This document shows positions 26,807-34,963 of a stretch of DNA of 64,000 nucleotides, one piece after another. Position numbers and translations under genes: made by a program. The notes beneath the pieces are model-generated. The model was given only the letters and a program-made list of their open reading frames with translations. It was not told the origin of the DNA and ran no database searches. Origin of the DNA: Halopseudomonas maritima (GTDB lineage: Bacteria > Pseudomonadota > Gammaproteobacteria > Pseudomonadales > Pseudomonadaceae); contig NZ_CP079801.1 in assembly GCF_021545785.1 (NCBI RefSeq), positions 3,468,001 through 3,532,000 of the forward strand, given 5' to 3'. Positions within the stretch are counted from its first letter, which is position 1. The number at the start of each line of letters is the position of its first letter.

Positions 26807-26838
26807 AAAACGCCCGACGAACTCGTCGGGCGTTTTTT
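26807..26838 (+). terminator. Rho-independent terminator of the lpxK-murB operon
   Basis: The stem CGCCCGAC/GTCGGGCG (extendable by two pairs) is preceded by A residues and followed by six T at 26833-26838. It lies ten bases past the murB stop. Confidence 0.9.
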
Positions 26839-26853
26839 GTAAATAGCGCGCAC

Positions 26854-26886
26854 AAAAAAGGGGATGCCAATTGGCATCCCCTTTTT
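26854..26886 (-). terminator. Rho-independent terminator of rne
   Basis: A perfect 11-bp palindrome stem GGGGATGCCAA/TTGGCATCCCC (26860-26881) is flanked by six A and five T, so it can act in either direction. It lies 12 bases beyond the rne stop; with the preceding hairpin it makes a double insulated boundary between convergent genes. Confidence 0.88.
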
Positions 26887-26898
26887 AGTTGCTACCCG

Positions 26899-29800
26899 TC
26901 AGGGCTTTTCGCTGTCGACTGCGTGCGCGTCCTTGCGGGCTTGCTCGCTGTCTTCGCCTTCTGTCTGCGTCTCGGCATCGGCGTTAGCGTCAGCCTTGGC
27001 ATTGGCTTCCGCTTCTGCCTCAGCTATTGCTGCCGCCACCGCGGGCTGCTCTGCATCTGCCGGTTCCGTCAGCAGGTCGGCCTGTTGCGGCTGAGCGGTC
27101 AGGGCAACCTGCGCCTGGGTCTCAGCCTCTGGCACTGTGACGCCTTCCGGCTCGGCTGCAGCTACGCTCGCTTCGACTGCAACAGGCTCGGCGGCCGGCG
27201 CTGCCTCGCTTTGTGCTGCCTGGGCGGCTTCCTCGGCCTGACGCTTGGCCTCAAGCTGACGCTTGCGGATTTCGCGTGGGTCGTTGTAGGCACGGCCGCT
27301 TTCGGTCAGGGCCGGAATGGCTGTTTCTTCCGCAGCGGCTGGCGCCGCTTGCTCGGGCTCAGGGGTGGCAGTAGCTGGCGCTTGCGGCTGCTCAGGGGCT
27401 TGCTCGACTGCCGGCTCAACGGGTTCTGCGACGGGCTCCGCTGCAGGAGTGGCTTCAGCGGCCGGTTGCTCAGCCGGTGCCGGCTCAGCCTGCGGTGCAC
27501 TGGCTACGCTTGCCTCGGTGCTCTCCTCGGCTGCAGGTTCTGCGGCGGGCGCTTCGGCAGGCTGCTCGGACGGTTCTGCATTCTCCTCGGAGCGGTTGCT
27601 GTTGCGCTCGCGGCGGGGGCGGCGGTTGCGCTCGCCACGCTCACGGCGGGACGGGCGTGCCTCTGCCTGCTCGGCTTGCTCGCCAGACTCTTCGCTCTGC
27701 GCAGTGTCAGTCGCTGCCTCGGTAGCGGCCTGCGGTTGCTCTTCGCTATCAGACTTGTCGACCGGCTGTGCCTGGGTGAAGGCCTCAACGGCGGTTTCGA
27801 TGGAGGCTTCCAGCTTACTGGCAGCTTCGGTCAGACCCGCTTCAACCGGCGTTTGCACGTCGGTGACGGTCTCGGCATCGGCGTCGACTGCAGTGGTTAC
27901 TGCAGCATCGCTGCTGGGGGGCTCGGCAGAGGTGGCTACGGCTGCGGCGACGGCAGTGGTGCCGACTTCGCTGTTCTCACCTTCCTGCTGAGCGCCTTCG
28001 GCCTGCGGACGACGACGGTTGTTGCGACGACGCTGGCTGCTGCGTGAACGGCGCTTGGGACGATCGCCTTCGTTAGCCTCGGTGGCGTTGTCCTGGGCCT
28101 CGTCAGCAGTAGCCTGCAGGTTGTTCAGCTCATCTGTTTGCTCGGCTTCTTCGGCGCGCGGTTGCGGGGCCCGACGCTCGCGCTGCTCGCGTGGCTGACG
28201 GTTCTGGCTGTCGTCGTCGCGGTTGGCGCGTTGCTCGGCATCAGCCGGGCGGCGACGGCGGCGGGTGTTGCCGCCCTCATTTTTGCGGGCTTCGCTGGCG
28301 TCGTTCTCGCCGCGCTGTTCGGGCTTGGCGCCTTGTGCCTTGCGTTCGCCGTCCTGGCGGTTGCCACGATCGTTGCGCTCACCGCGCTCACCGCGCTCAC
28401 CGCGCTGGCGACGGTTGCGGTTGTTGCGGCGCTCGTCGGCATTGCGCGGGTTGCGCTCACGCTTACGTTCGTTGCTGTCGCTCTGTTCCGGCTTCTCTGT
28501 TTGCTCTGCAGCCGGCTGTTCGCTGGCGAACAGGCCTACCAGGCTCTTGATCAGCCCCTTGAACAGGTTCGGTTGAGCGGCTTGCACGGCTTCGACCGGT
28601 GCCGGCGGAGTCGGTGCCGGGCGGGCAGGGGAGAGTGCCTTGACGGCGGCTTCCTGGCGCACGATGGCGCGGGTCTGGCTAACCGGAGCGGGCTCTTCCA
28701 CTTCGACAGCAGCGGTAGCGGTGTAGCTGGACTCGCCGTTCAGGACCGATTCGTGGTCGTCACGCAGACGCTGCACGTCAAAGTGCGGGGTGTCCATGTG
28801 CGGGTTGGGCAGTACCAGCACGCGTACGCGAGTGCGCGCTTCGGTCTTGGCCAGGGCATCGCGCTTTTCGTTCAGCAGGAAGGTGGCGACCGGTACAGGT
28901 ACGTGGGCACGTACTTCGGCGGTGCGGTCCTTCAGGGCTTCTTCTTCGATCAGACGCAGCACGGACAGCGACAGGGACTCGACGTCGCGGATGGTGCCGC
29001 GGCCATTACAGCGCGGGCAGACGATGCCGCTGGTCTCACCCAGGGATGGGCGCAGACGCTGACGGGACATTTCCAGCAGGCCGAAGCGGGAGATGCGACC
29101 AACCTGTACGCGGGCGCGGTCGGCTTCGAGGCTTTCACGTACGCGTTCTTCGACGGCGCGCTGGTTCTTGGCCGGCGTCATGTCGATAAAGTCGATAACA
29201 ATCAGGCCGCCGATGTCGCGCAGGCGCAGCTGGCGAGCGATCTCTTCGGCTGCTTCCAGGTTGGTCTGCAGCGCGGTTTCTTCGATATCGCCACCCTTGG
29301 TTGCGCGGGCGGAGTTGATGTCGATGGAAACCAGGGCTTCTGTGTGGTCGATCACGATGGAGCCGCCGGACGGCAGTTTCACTTCGCGCTCGAAGGCGGT
29401 CTCGATCTGGCTCTCGATCTGGAAGCGGTTGAACAGCGGTACGCTGTCTTCGTACAGCTTCACCTTGCTCGCGTACTGCGGCATGACCTGGCTGATGAAG
29501 CTCAGGGCTTCTTCCTTGACCTCTTCGCTGTCGATCAGGACTTCACCGATGTCCTGGCGCAGGTAGTCGCGGATGGCGCGGATGATGACGTTGCTTTCCT
29601 GATAGATCAGGAACGGGGCCTTGCGCTCTTCCGAGGCGCCCTTGATGGCTTCCCAGAGTTGCAGCAGGTAGTCGAGGTCCCATTGCAGTTCTTCTGCGCT
29701 GCGGCCAAGGCCGGCGGTGCGCACGATCATGCCCATGTCAGCTGGTACGTTCAGGCTGTTCAGGGCTTCGCGCAGTTCGTTGCGCTCTTCGCCTTCGATG

Positions 29801-30219
29801 CGGCGGGAGATGCCGCCGGCACGGGGGTTGTTTGGCATCAGCACCAGATAGCGACCGGCCAGGCTGATAAAGGTGGTCAGGGCTGCGCCCTTGTTGCCGC
29901 GCTCTTCCTTGTCGACCTGGACAATGACTTCCTGGCCTTCTTTCAGAACGTCCTTGATGTTGACGCGGCCTTCAACCTGCTTGGAGAAGTATTCGCGGGA
30001 GATTTCCTTGAGGGGGAGAAAACCGTGGCGTTCGGAGCCGAAGTCGACAAAGGCGGCTTCCAGGCTGGGTTCGACGCGGGTGATACGGCCTTTGTAGATG
30101 TTGGCCTTTTTCTGCTCGCGGGCGCCGGACTCGATGTCCAGATCGTAGAGGCGTTGACCGTCTACCAGGGCGACACGCAACTCTTCGGGTTGAGTTGCGT
30201 TAATGAGCATTCTTTTCAT
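26899..30219 (-). CDS. rne: Ribonuclease E
   Basis: RNase E starts most mRNA decay and processes rRNA and tRNA; it scaffolds the degradosome. The catalytic half (about residues 1-520) has the S1 domain, the DNase I-like domain with metal ligands Asp300 and Asp343, and the zinc link CPRC at 401-404. The remaining half lacks stable folds: Arg/Asn/Gly-rich RNA-binding blocks around 590-760, then a long Ala/Glu/Pro/Gln tail, and an acidic C-terminus. The 9-bp unit GCGCTCACC is repeated three times at 28375-28401, coding GER repeats. The start MKRMLINATQ matches E. coli exactly although its ribosome site is weak. The mRNA leader is long (see separate entry). Confidence 0.97.
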   Translation of the reverse strand: MKRMLINATQPEELRVALVDGQRLYDLDIESGAREQKKANIYKGRITRVEPSLEAAFVDFGSERHGFLPLKEISREYFSKQVEGRVNIKDVLKEGQEVIVQVDKEERGNKGAALTTFISLAGRYLVLMPNNPRAGGISRRIEGEERNELREALNSLNVPADMGMIVRTAGLGRSAEELQWDLDYLLQLWEAIKGASEERKAPFLIYQESNVIIRAIRDYLRQDIGEVLIDSEEVKEEALSFISQVMPQYASKVKLYEDSVPLFNRFQIESQIETAFEREVKLPSGGSIVIDHTEALVSIDINSARATKGGDIEETALQTNLEAAEEIARQLRLRDIGGLIVIDFIDMTPAKNQRAVEERVRESLEADRARVQVGRISRFGLLEMSRQRLRPSLGETSGIVCPRCNGRGTIRDVESLSLSVLRLIEEEALKDRTAEVRAHVPVPVATFLLNEKRDALAKTEARTRVRVLVLPNPHMDTPHFDVQRLRDDHESVLNGESSYTATAAVEVEEPAPVSQTRAIVRQEAAVKALSPARPAPTPPAPVEAVQAAQPNLFKGLIKSLVGLFASEQPAAEQTEKPEQSDSNERKRERNPRNADERRNNRNRRQRGERGERGERNDRGNRQDGERKAQGAKPEQRGENDASEARKNEGGNTRRRRRPADAEQRANRDDDSQNRQPREQRERRAPQPRAEEAEQTDELNNLQATADEAQDNATEANEGDRPKRRSRSSQRRRNNRRRPQAEGAQQEGENSEVGTTAVAAAVATSAEPPSSDAAVTTAVDADAETVTDVQTPVEAGLTEAASKLEASIETAVEAFTQAQPVDKSDSEEQPQAATEAATDTAQSEESGEQAEQAEARPSRRERGERNRRPRRERNSNRSEENAEPSEQPAEAPAAEPAAEESTEASVASAPQAEPAPAEQPAAEATPAAEPVAEPVEPAVEQAPEQPQAPATATPEPEQAAPAAAEETAIPALTESGRAYNDPREIRKRQLEAKRQAEEAAQAAQSEAAPAAEPVAVEASVAAAEPEGVTVPEAETQAQVALTAQPQQADLLTEPADAEQPAVAAAIAEAEAEANAKADANADAETQTEGEDSEQARKDAHAVDSEKP
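28375..28401. repeat. Three tandem copies of a 9-bp unit inside rne
   Basis: GCGCTCACC occurs three times in a row, coding Gly-Glu-Arg repeats on the minus strand in the Arg-rich RNA-binding region of RNase E. Being in-frame, gain or loss of a unit would change the protein length by three residues only. Confidence 0.85.
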
Positions 30220-30828
30220 GAAGTACCGTTGTGTTTCCAGAGCTATCCGGTCTACACGGTCACGGCACCTGCGACTCTTCAGTTGGGTGTCAGGTGTGTT
30301 TCTGTCATCGGCCAGGCCGAGGCGCAGAGTTCACATCGCCAGCAAGGTGGCGACAGTTCATTCTGTTACTGCGTACAGAGAAACTGCTTCAGGACTCCCT
30401 GCCTTGCGGTCTGGCGGGGCGTGGCAGCGGGTTGGCTGCCGGGTGGGGCCTGGGGCGTCTACGCAAGGTCTGCGGATGCCGATAGGGCCTTAATGCCTGC
30501 GCGCCGGAGCGCTATTGCAGGGAATCCGTGGGGAGGAATCAGCTGGACTGGGGACGGGGACACGCTGGTTGGCAAGTGTCTACGCTCGTCACATGATCCT
30601 GAGGCTGTGCATCTCCACCTAAACACTTACCCATCTGAATCGGGTGCCGCTCCGTACATTGAACGGAAGCGGGTTAATGTTCTGGTCGCCCGTGGGCGCT
30701 CAGTCGTTCAAACACAGGGCCTGTCGACGTTTTGAATTCTGCTTGCTGCGTCAGGCCGCCGTGCGGTTGTTTCTGGGGGTGACAGGCCGTTGTCTGGTCT
30801 GAGTTCCCCGGCTGCAGAATCGGCAGCT
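30220..30828 (-). promoter_or_regulatory. Long 5' untranslated leader of rne
   Basis: From the predicted start site near 30828 to the rne ATG is about 609 nt without a convincing gene. RNase E in E. coli limits its own synthesis through a leader of some 360 nt containing hairpins that the enzyme binds; a leader of this length suggests the same control. I did not recognise the E. coli hairpin by eye. A partial match to the dispersed repeat end occurs at 30716-30734. The frames reading across this stretch on the plus strand look like shadows. Confidence 0.6.
30716..30734. repeat. Degenerate match to the outer arm of the 15.3-kb repeat element
   Basis: AGGGCCTGTCGACGTTTTG differs from the left arm at 15286-15304 at three of 19 positions. 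It stands alone in the rne leader with no partner arm seen, so it may be a remnant or chance. Confidence 0.35.
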
Positions 30829-30834
30829 CGCCGG

Positions 30835-30863
30835 ACTATAGCAGCATTTTTTAAGTGCTTCAA
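30835..30863 (-). promoter_or_regulatory. Predicted sigma-70 promoter of rne
   Basis: Read on the minus strand: TTGAAG (30863-30858), a 17-bp spacer, TATAGT (30840-30835). Both boxes are close to consensus and the spacing is ideal. It lies immediately upstream of rluC on the opposite strand. Confidence 0.7.
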
Positions 30864-30890
30864 TTGCATGAAAAATTGTATGATGCGCCG

Positions 30891-31856
30891 ATGAAAAACA
30901 CCGCTCCAGACCTTCCCGCTCAGGTTCAATTCGACCATATCTCCGCCGACCAGGCGGGGCAGCGGATCGATAATTACCTGATTACGCGCCTCAAGGGTGC
31001 GCCCAAAACCCTCGTTTACCGCATTCTGCGCAAGGGCGAGGTGCGGGTGAACAAGGGCCGAGTCAAGCCCGATTACCGCTTGCAGGCGGGTGATCAACTG
31101 CGCATTCCGCCGGTTCGCCTGCCGGCGCCGGATGAGCCGGTGCTGGTGGGGCAGGGCATCTTGAATGCGCTTGAGCAGAATATTCTGTTCGAGGATAAGG
31201 GCTTGATCGTGGTCAACAAGCCGGCCGGGCTGGCAGTGCACGGTGGTAGTGGTCTGCATTTTGGGGTGATCGAGGCGATGCGCCAGTTGCGCCCCGATTG
31301 TCCGCAGCTGGAGCTGGTTCACCGGCTTGATCGCGATACCTCAGGCTGTCTGATGATCGCCAAGAAGCGCAGTGTGCTGCGTCATCTGCACGCCGCGCTG
31401 CGTGGTGATGGCGTCAACAAGCGCTACTGGGCGCTGGTGCGAGGGCGCTGGCCGGGCTCCACCAAGAAAGTGCATGCGCCATTGCAGAAAAATAACCTGC
31501 GGTCGGGCGAGCGCATGGTAGAGGTTGATCCGGCCGGCAAGGAAAGTCTGACCGTGTTTAGTGTGCTGCAGCGTTTTGGCGATCGCGCCACGCTGGTTGA
31601 GGCGCGGCCCATTACCGGGCGTACCCATCAGATTCGTGTGCACGCCAAGCACGCTGGTCATCCGATTGGTGGTGACCCCAAATACGGTGACGATGAATTT
31701 TCCCGGGAGCTGCGCGAGCTGGGCGGTAAGCGGCTGTTTCTGCATGCGCGCTCGTTGGCGGTGACGCTGGCCGATGGCGAAGCGCTGGAAGTACAGGCTG
31801 AACCGGGCCCCATGTGGGACGAGACGCTGCGCAGGTTGGCTGCCCATGTCGATTGA
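30891..31856 (+). CDS. rluC: 23S rRNA pseudouridine synthase RluC
   Basis: RluC modifies U955, U2504 and U2580 of 23S rRNA. An S4 RNA-binding domain (about 22-75, RIDNYLI to VNKGRVKP) precedes the catalytic domain with the nucleophilic Asp in HRLDRDTSG and the RTHQIRVHAKH motif. An upstream GTG at 30855 would add 12 residues; the ATG at 30891 aligns with family length (321). The divergent rne/rluC arrangement is conserved in gammaproteobacteria. It overlaps the next gene by 11 bases. Confidence 0.94.
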   Translation: MKNTAPDLPAQVQFDHISADQAGQRIDNYLITRLKGAPKTLVYRILRKGEVRVNKGRVKPDYRLQAGDQLRIPPVRLPAPDEPVLVGQGILNALEQNILFEDKGLIVVNKPAGLAVHGGSGLHFGVIEAMRQLRPDCPQLELVHRLDRDTSGCLMIAKKRSVLRHLHAALRGDGVNKRYWALVRGRWPGSTKKVHAPLQKNNLRSGERMVEVDPAGKESLTVFSVLQRFGDRATLVEARPITGRTHQIRVHAKHAGHPIGGDPKYGDDEFSRELRELGGKRLFLHARSLAVTLADGEALEVQAEPGPMWDETLRRLAAHVD

Positions 31857-32529
31857 TACGCTTATTTTTGACTGGGACGGCACTCTGGCCGACTCGATAG
31901 GTCACATCGTCAGCACCATGCAGAGCGCTGCCGTGGCGGTTGGGTTGCCGGTGCCCAGTGACGAGGCGGTCAAGGGGATTATCGGCCTTGGTCTGCCGGA
32001 GGCGGCTGCGGTGCTGTTTCCGCAACGCCCTGATCTGGCCGTGCCGGTGGTTGATGCTTACCGCGATATCTACTTGAGCGATGATCGGCAGGCGGTGCCG
32101 TTGTTTGCTGGTGTTCGGCAGGCGCTGGATGAGTGGCGCGAGCAGGGTTATCTGCTTGCCGTTGCCACGGGCAAGGGGCGTCGCGGTCTAGATCGAGTGT
32201 TGGGTCAGCACGATCTGCTGGATTATTTTGACGCCACGCGTTGTGCTGACGAGACTGTCAGTAAGCCGGATCCGGCCATGCTGCATCAGATATTGCGGCA
32301 GCTGGGGCGAGGCGCCGGCGCGGCGGTTATGGTCGGTGATAGCAGTTTTGATGTTCAGATGGCGCACAACGCAGGCATGCGTGCGGTGGCGGTCAGCTAT
32401 GGTGCGCAGTCGCGTGCTCAACTGGAGCAACTGACGCCAGCGGTGTGTGTGGACAGGTTTGTCGAGCTTGCGCCCTGGTTGTCCGGGCGGCGGGCAGGTT
32501 CTCGTGGCATCGCGTTGGAGAGAGTTTGA
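31846..32529 (+). CDS. HAD-superfamily hydrolase, phosphoglycolate phosphatase-like
   Basis: The 227-residue protein has HAD motif I FDWDGTLADS (nucleophile Asp9 and Asp11), motif II around AVATGKG, motif III Lys in VSKPDPAML, and motif IV VGDSSFDVQMA. A helical cap follows motif I. The substrate cannot be told; the YjjG/Gph-like group includes phosphoglycolate and nucleotide phosphatases. The ATG at 31846 lies in the end of rluC, and its stop overlaps the sppA ATG by one base. The same trio follows rne in P. aeruginosa. Confidence 0.9.
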   Translation: MSIDTLIFDWDGTLADSIGHIVSTMQSAAVAVGLPVPSDEAVKGIIGLGLPEAAAVLFPQRPDLAVPVVDAYRDIYLSDDRQAVPLFAGVRQALDEWREQGYLLAVATGKGRRGLDRVLGQHDLLDYFDATRCADETVSKPDPAMLHQILRQLGRGAGAAVMVGDSSFDVQMAHNAGMRAVAVSYGAQSRAQLEQLTPAVCVDRFVELAPWLSGRRAGSRGIALERV

Positions 32530-33527
32530 TGGATCAGGATCGTTGGACGGAAGGCGGGATGGTGTCAGGTGAGCAGCGCCGTGAGGTCAAGGAAGATGCT
32601 AAGGCGTGGAAGCTGTTGGAAAAAACGCTGACCGCCTCGCTGCAAGAGCAGCGTCGCTCGCGGCGCTGGGGGATCTTTTTCAAAACGCTGACCTTTATAT
32701 ATCTGTTTGTTGCGCTCTTGCTCATCTCTCCGCTAGGCAAGATGGGGGCGGCAACCAGTGTTGGGCCGCATACGGCTGTGATTGAGGTGCGCGGCGTGAT
32801 CGCTGACCAGGAGGAGGCCAGTGCCGACAATCTGGTAGGCGCATTGCGAGAGGCGTTCGAGGACGAGAATACTCAGGGTGTGGTGCTGCGCATCAATAGC
32901 CCGGGTGGCAGTCCGGTGCAGTCTGGCTACGTCTATGACGAGATCAAGCGTTTGCGTGCCCTGAATCCGGAGATCAAGGTCTATGCCGTGATCACCGATC
33001 TGGGTGCCTCCGGCGCCTATTACATTGCATCAGCGGCGGATGAAATCTACGCGGACAAGGCCAGCTTGGTTGGCTCTATTGGTGTGACGGCTGCCAGCTT
33101 TGGTTTTGTTGACACCCTGGAAAAGCTTGGTGTCGAGCGGCGGACTTACACGGCTGGTGAGCACAAGGCGTTTCTTGACCCGTTCCAACCGGAGAAGCCG
33201 GAGGAAAGGGCGTTCTGGCAGCGGGTGCTGAATACCACGCATCAGCAGTTTATCGATAGCGTGAAGGCAGGGCGTGGCGATCGTCTGAAGGATAATCCGG
33301 ATCTGTTCAGTGGTCTGGTCTGGTCGGGTGAGCAGGCGCTGGAGCTGGGTCTGGTCGATGGCTTGTCCAGCACCTCGGCGGTCGCGCGCGATGTGATTGG
33401 TGCTGAGGAGCTGGTTGACTTTACTCGCCAGGAATCACCGCTGCAGCGCTTTACCCGTCAGCTGGGCGCCAGTATGGGGGCTGAGCTGGCTACCCGTATC
33501 GGCCTGAATGGTCCGCAGCTGCGCTGA
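32529..33527 (+). CDS. sppA: Signal peptide peptidase SppA, single-domain S49 protease
   Basis: SppA degrades cleaved signal peptides in the inner membrane. A cytoplasmic N-terminus of about 50 residues with basic charge is followed by one membrane helix (51-68) and the protease domain. The likely Ser-Lys dyad is Ser161 (GASGAYY) and Lys213 (GEHKAFLDPF); the spacing of 52 matches the Bacillus-type half-size enzyme, not the double-length E. coli form. The start at 32529 is preferred over the open frame from 32445. Its stop abuts the stop of maf on the other strand. Confidence 0.9.
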   Translation: MDQDRWTEGGMVSGEQRREVKEDAKAWKLLEKTLTASLQEQRRSRRWGIFFKTLTFIYLFVALLLISPLGKMGAATSVGPHTAVIEVRGVIADQEEASADNLVGALREAFEDENTQGVVLRINSPGGSPVQSGYVYDEIKRLRALNPEIKVYAVITDLGASGAYYIASAADEIYADKASLVGSIGVTAASFGFVDTLEKLGVERRTYTAGEHKAFLDPFQPEKPEERAFWQRVLNTTHQQFIDSVKAGRGDRLKDNPDLFSGLVWSGEQALELGLVDGLSSTSAVARDVIGAEELVDFTRQESPLQRFTRQLGASMGAELATRIGLNGPQLR

Positions 33528-34106
33528 TCAAGGTAGTTGAACGCCTTCTGCTGCCAGCATGGCGCGCAGGCGAATCAATGGCAGTCCGATCAGGCTGTTG
33601 GGATCATCTCCCTGCATGCGTTCGATCAGGGTGATGCCCAGGCCTTCGGACTTGAAGCTGCCGGCACAATCGTAGGGCTGTTCACTGCGCAGGTAGCGCT
33701 CAATCTCGGCGCTTGTCAGTGAGCGAAAGGTGACATGGTAGGGCTCTACTATAGATTGGCCCTGCTTGCTGGCGCTGTTATAAAGGTAGAGCGCGGTAGA
33801 AAAGGTGAGGGTGCGTCCGCTGCTGCGGGTGAGCTGATCAACTGCGCCGGCGTGGTCGCGCGGCTTGCTGACGGGCTCGCCGTCCAGCAGGACGACCTGG
33901 TCGGAGCCGATGATCAGGTGAGCAGGGTAACGCTCGGCCAAAGCCTGTGCCTTGCTGCGGGCCAGGCGCTCGGTCAGGCTGGTTGCGCACTCGAAGGGTT
34001 GTGCTGTCTCGTCGATGTCCGGCGCTGCGTACTCGAAGGGGAGTTGCAGGCGTTCGAGCAGGGCCTTGCGATAGATCGAGCTCGAGGCGAGGACAAGTGG
34101 CAGCAT
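33528..34106 (-). CDS. yceF: Maf-family nucleotide pyrophosphatase, YceF type
   Basis: The YceF group of Maf proteins hydrolyses 7-methyl-GTP and so keeps modified nucleotides out of nucleic acids. The motifs LASSSIYRKALLERL, IIGSDQVVLLDG and CAGSFKSEGLGITL match E. coli YceF closely. The ATG at 34106 gives 192 residues; the 24 extra residues of the longer frame look non-coding. The stop is directly next to the sppA stop with no base between (TGATCA), so the two genes share a terminus and probably read into each other. Confidence 0.92.
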   Translation of the reverse strand: MLPLVLASSSIYRKALLERLQLPFEYAAPDIDETAQPFECATSLTERLARSKAQALAERYPAHLIIGSDQVVLLDGEPVSKPRDHAGAVDQLTRSSGRTLTFSTALYLYNSASKQGQSIVEPYHVTFRSLTSAEIERYLRSEQPYDCAGSFKSEGLGITLIERMQGDDPNSLIGLPLIRLRAMLAAEGVQLP

Positions 34107-34198
34107 GGTCAGTCTCCGGTTGATTGGGCGCCCATGGTAGCGGCATCTGTGGACGGTTTGCGAGCCGCTGAACGGCAAGCGATCGAGTCTAAATAGTT

Positions 34199-34227
34199 TT
34201 GACAGGCGGGGCGTGTCCCCCTAGAAT
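34199..34227 (+). promoter_or_regulatory. Near-consensus sigma-70 promoter of the yceD-rpmF-plsX operon
   Basis: TTGACA (34199-34204), a 17-bp spacer and TAGAAT (34222-34227). This is the best promoter match in the window. Transcription would begin around 34233-34235, only two to four bases before the yceD ATG at 34237, so the mRNA would be leaderless or nearly so. Confidence 0.8.
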
Positions 34228-34236
34228 TGCGCGCTT

Positions 34237-34758
34237 ATGTCTGGAACCATACCCCCGCACATTGAGCCGCTCCGGCTGGTAGACCGCAGAATCACGCTGG
34301 AAGGCGTGGTGAAGACGTCCAGTCTTGGGCGTTTGGCTGCACTGCTGGATGCGCCGACGGGCGATGTACAGGTCGAGCTGTACTTCTCTCGCGACGAACA
34401 GGGTATCGCCACCATGCATGGCCGCTATCAGGTAGATGCACCTCTGGTGTGTCAGCGCTGCCTGGAGCAGGTTGTGGTGCCGATCGACAGTGAATGTGAT
34501 GTGGGGTTTGTAAAAAGCGACGAGGCCGCCAAACAGCTGCCGCGTCGGTATGAACCGGTTTTTGTGGGTGAGGAGCCTCTCGATCTGTTTGCGCTGATCG
34601 AAGACGAGCTGCTGTTGGCGCTGCCAGCAGTGCCGATGCATCCGCCACAAACATGTCAGCATCCGCCAGGGTATCGCCCTGAGACGGCGGAGCTGGAGGA
34701 AAAGTCTGAGAAGCCTAATCCTTTCAGCGTGCTGGCCAATTTAAAACGCGATACCTGA
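34237..34758 (+). CDS. yceD: YceD (DUF177) ribosome-assembly-linked protein
   Basis: YceD is a conserved 170-residue protein always next to rpmF; it is thought to help 23S rRNA maturation. The DUF177 motif LVCQRCLEQV (CxxC) and a later Cys in PPQTCQHP are present, as is the conserved C-terminal NPFSVLANLKRD. The start is confirmed by similarity of SGTIPPHIEPLRL to Pseudomonas YceD. It follows a very strong promoter with almost no leader and has no Shine-Dalgarno sequence. Confidence 0.93.
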   Translation: MSGTIPPHIEPLRLVDRRITLEGVVKTSSLGRLAALLDAPTGDVQVELYFSRDEQGIATMHGRYQVDAPLVCQRCLEQVVVPIDSECDVGFVKSDEAAKQLPRRYEPVFVGEEPLDLFALIEDELLLALPAVPMHPPQTCQHPPGYRPETAELEEKSEKPNPFSVLANLKRDT

Positions 34759-34777
34759 GCTTAGGAGCTTATTAGTC

Positions 34778-34960
34778 ATGGCTGTTCAGCAGAACAAAAA
34801 GTCCCGTTCCGCACGCGGCATGCGTCGTTCCCACGATGCGCTGTCCTCCGCTGCCTTGTCTGTCGACAAGACCACTGGTGAAACTCATCTTCGTCACCAC
34901 GTTTCTCCTGACGGTTTCTACCGTGGTCGTCAGGTAGTGAACAAGGACAACGACGAATAA
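34778..34960 (+). CDS. rpmF: 50S ribosomal protein L32
   Basis: The 60-residue basic protein MAVQQNKKSRSARGMRRSHDA is L32 of the non-zinc type: it has no Cys pair, so it does not need zinc. It is 19 bp after yceD, with AGGAG upstream of the ATG, and three bases before plsX. Its place between yceD and plsX links ribosome production to phospholipid synthesis. Confidence 0.97.
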   Translation: MAVQQNKKSRSARGMRRSHDALSSAALSVDKTTGETHLRHHVSPDGFYRGRQVVNKDNDE

Positions 34961-34963
34961 GTT

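Noticed and set aside
26899..30219. CRISPR-like repetition in the rne tail
   Set aside because: The repetition is codon-level Ala/Glu/Arg bias with short tandem units, without regular spacers.
28138..30735. Plus-strand frame of 865 codons opposite rne
   Set aside because: It is the reverse of the well-conserved RNase E gene and leader; no protein family resemblance.
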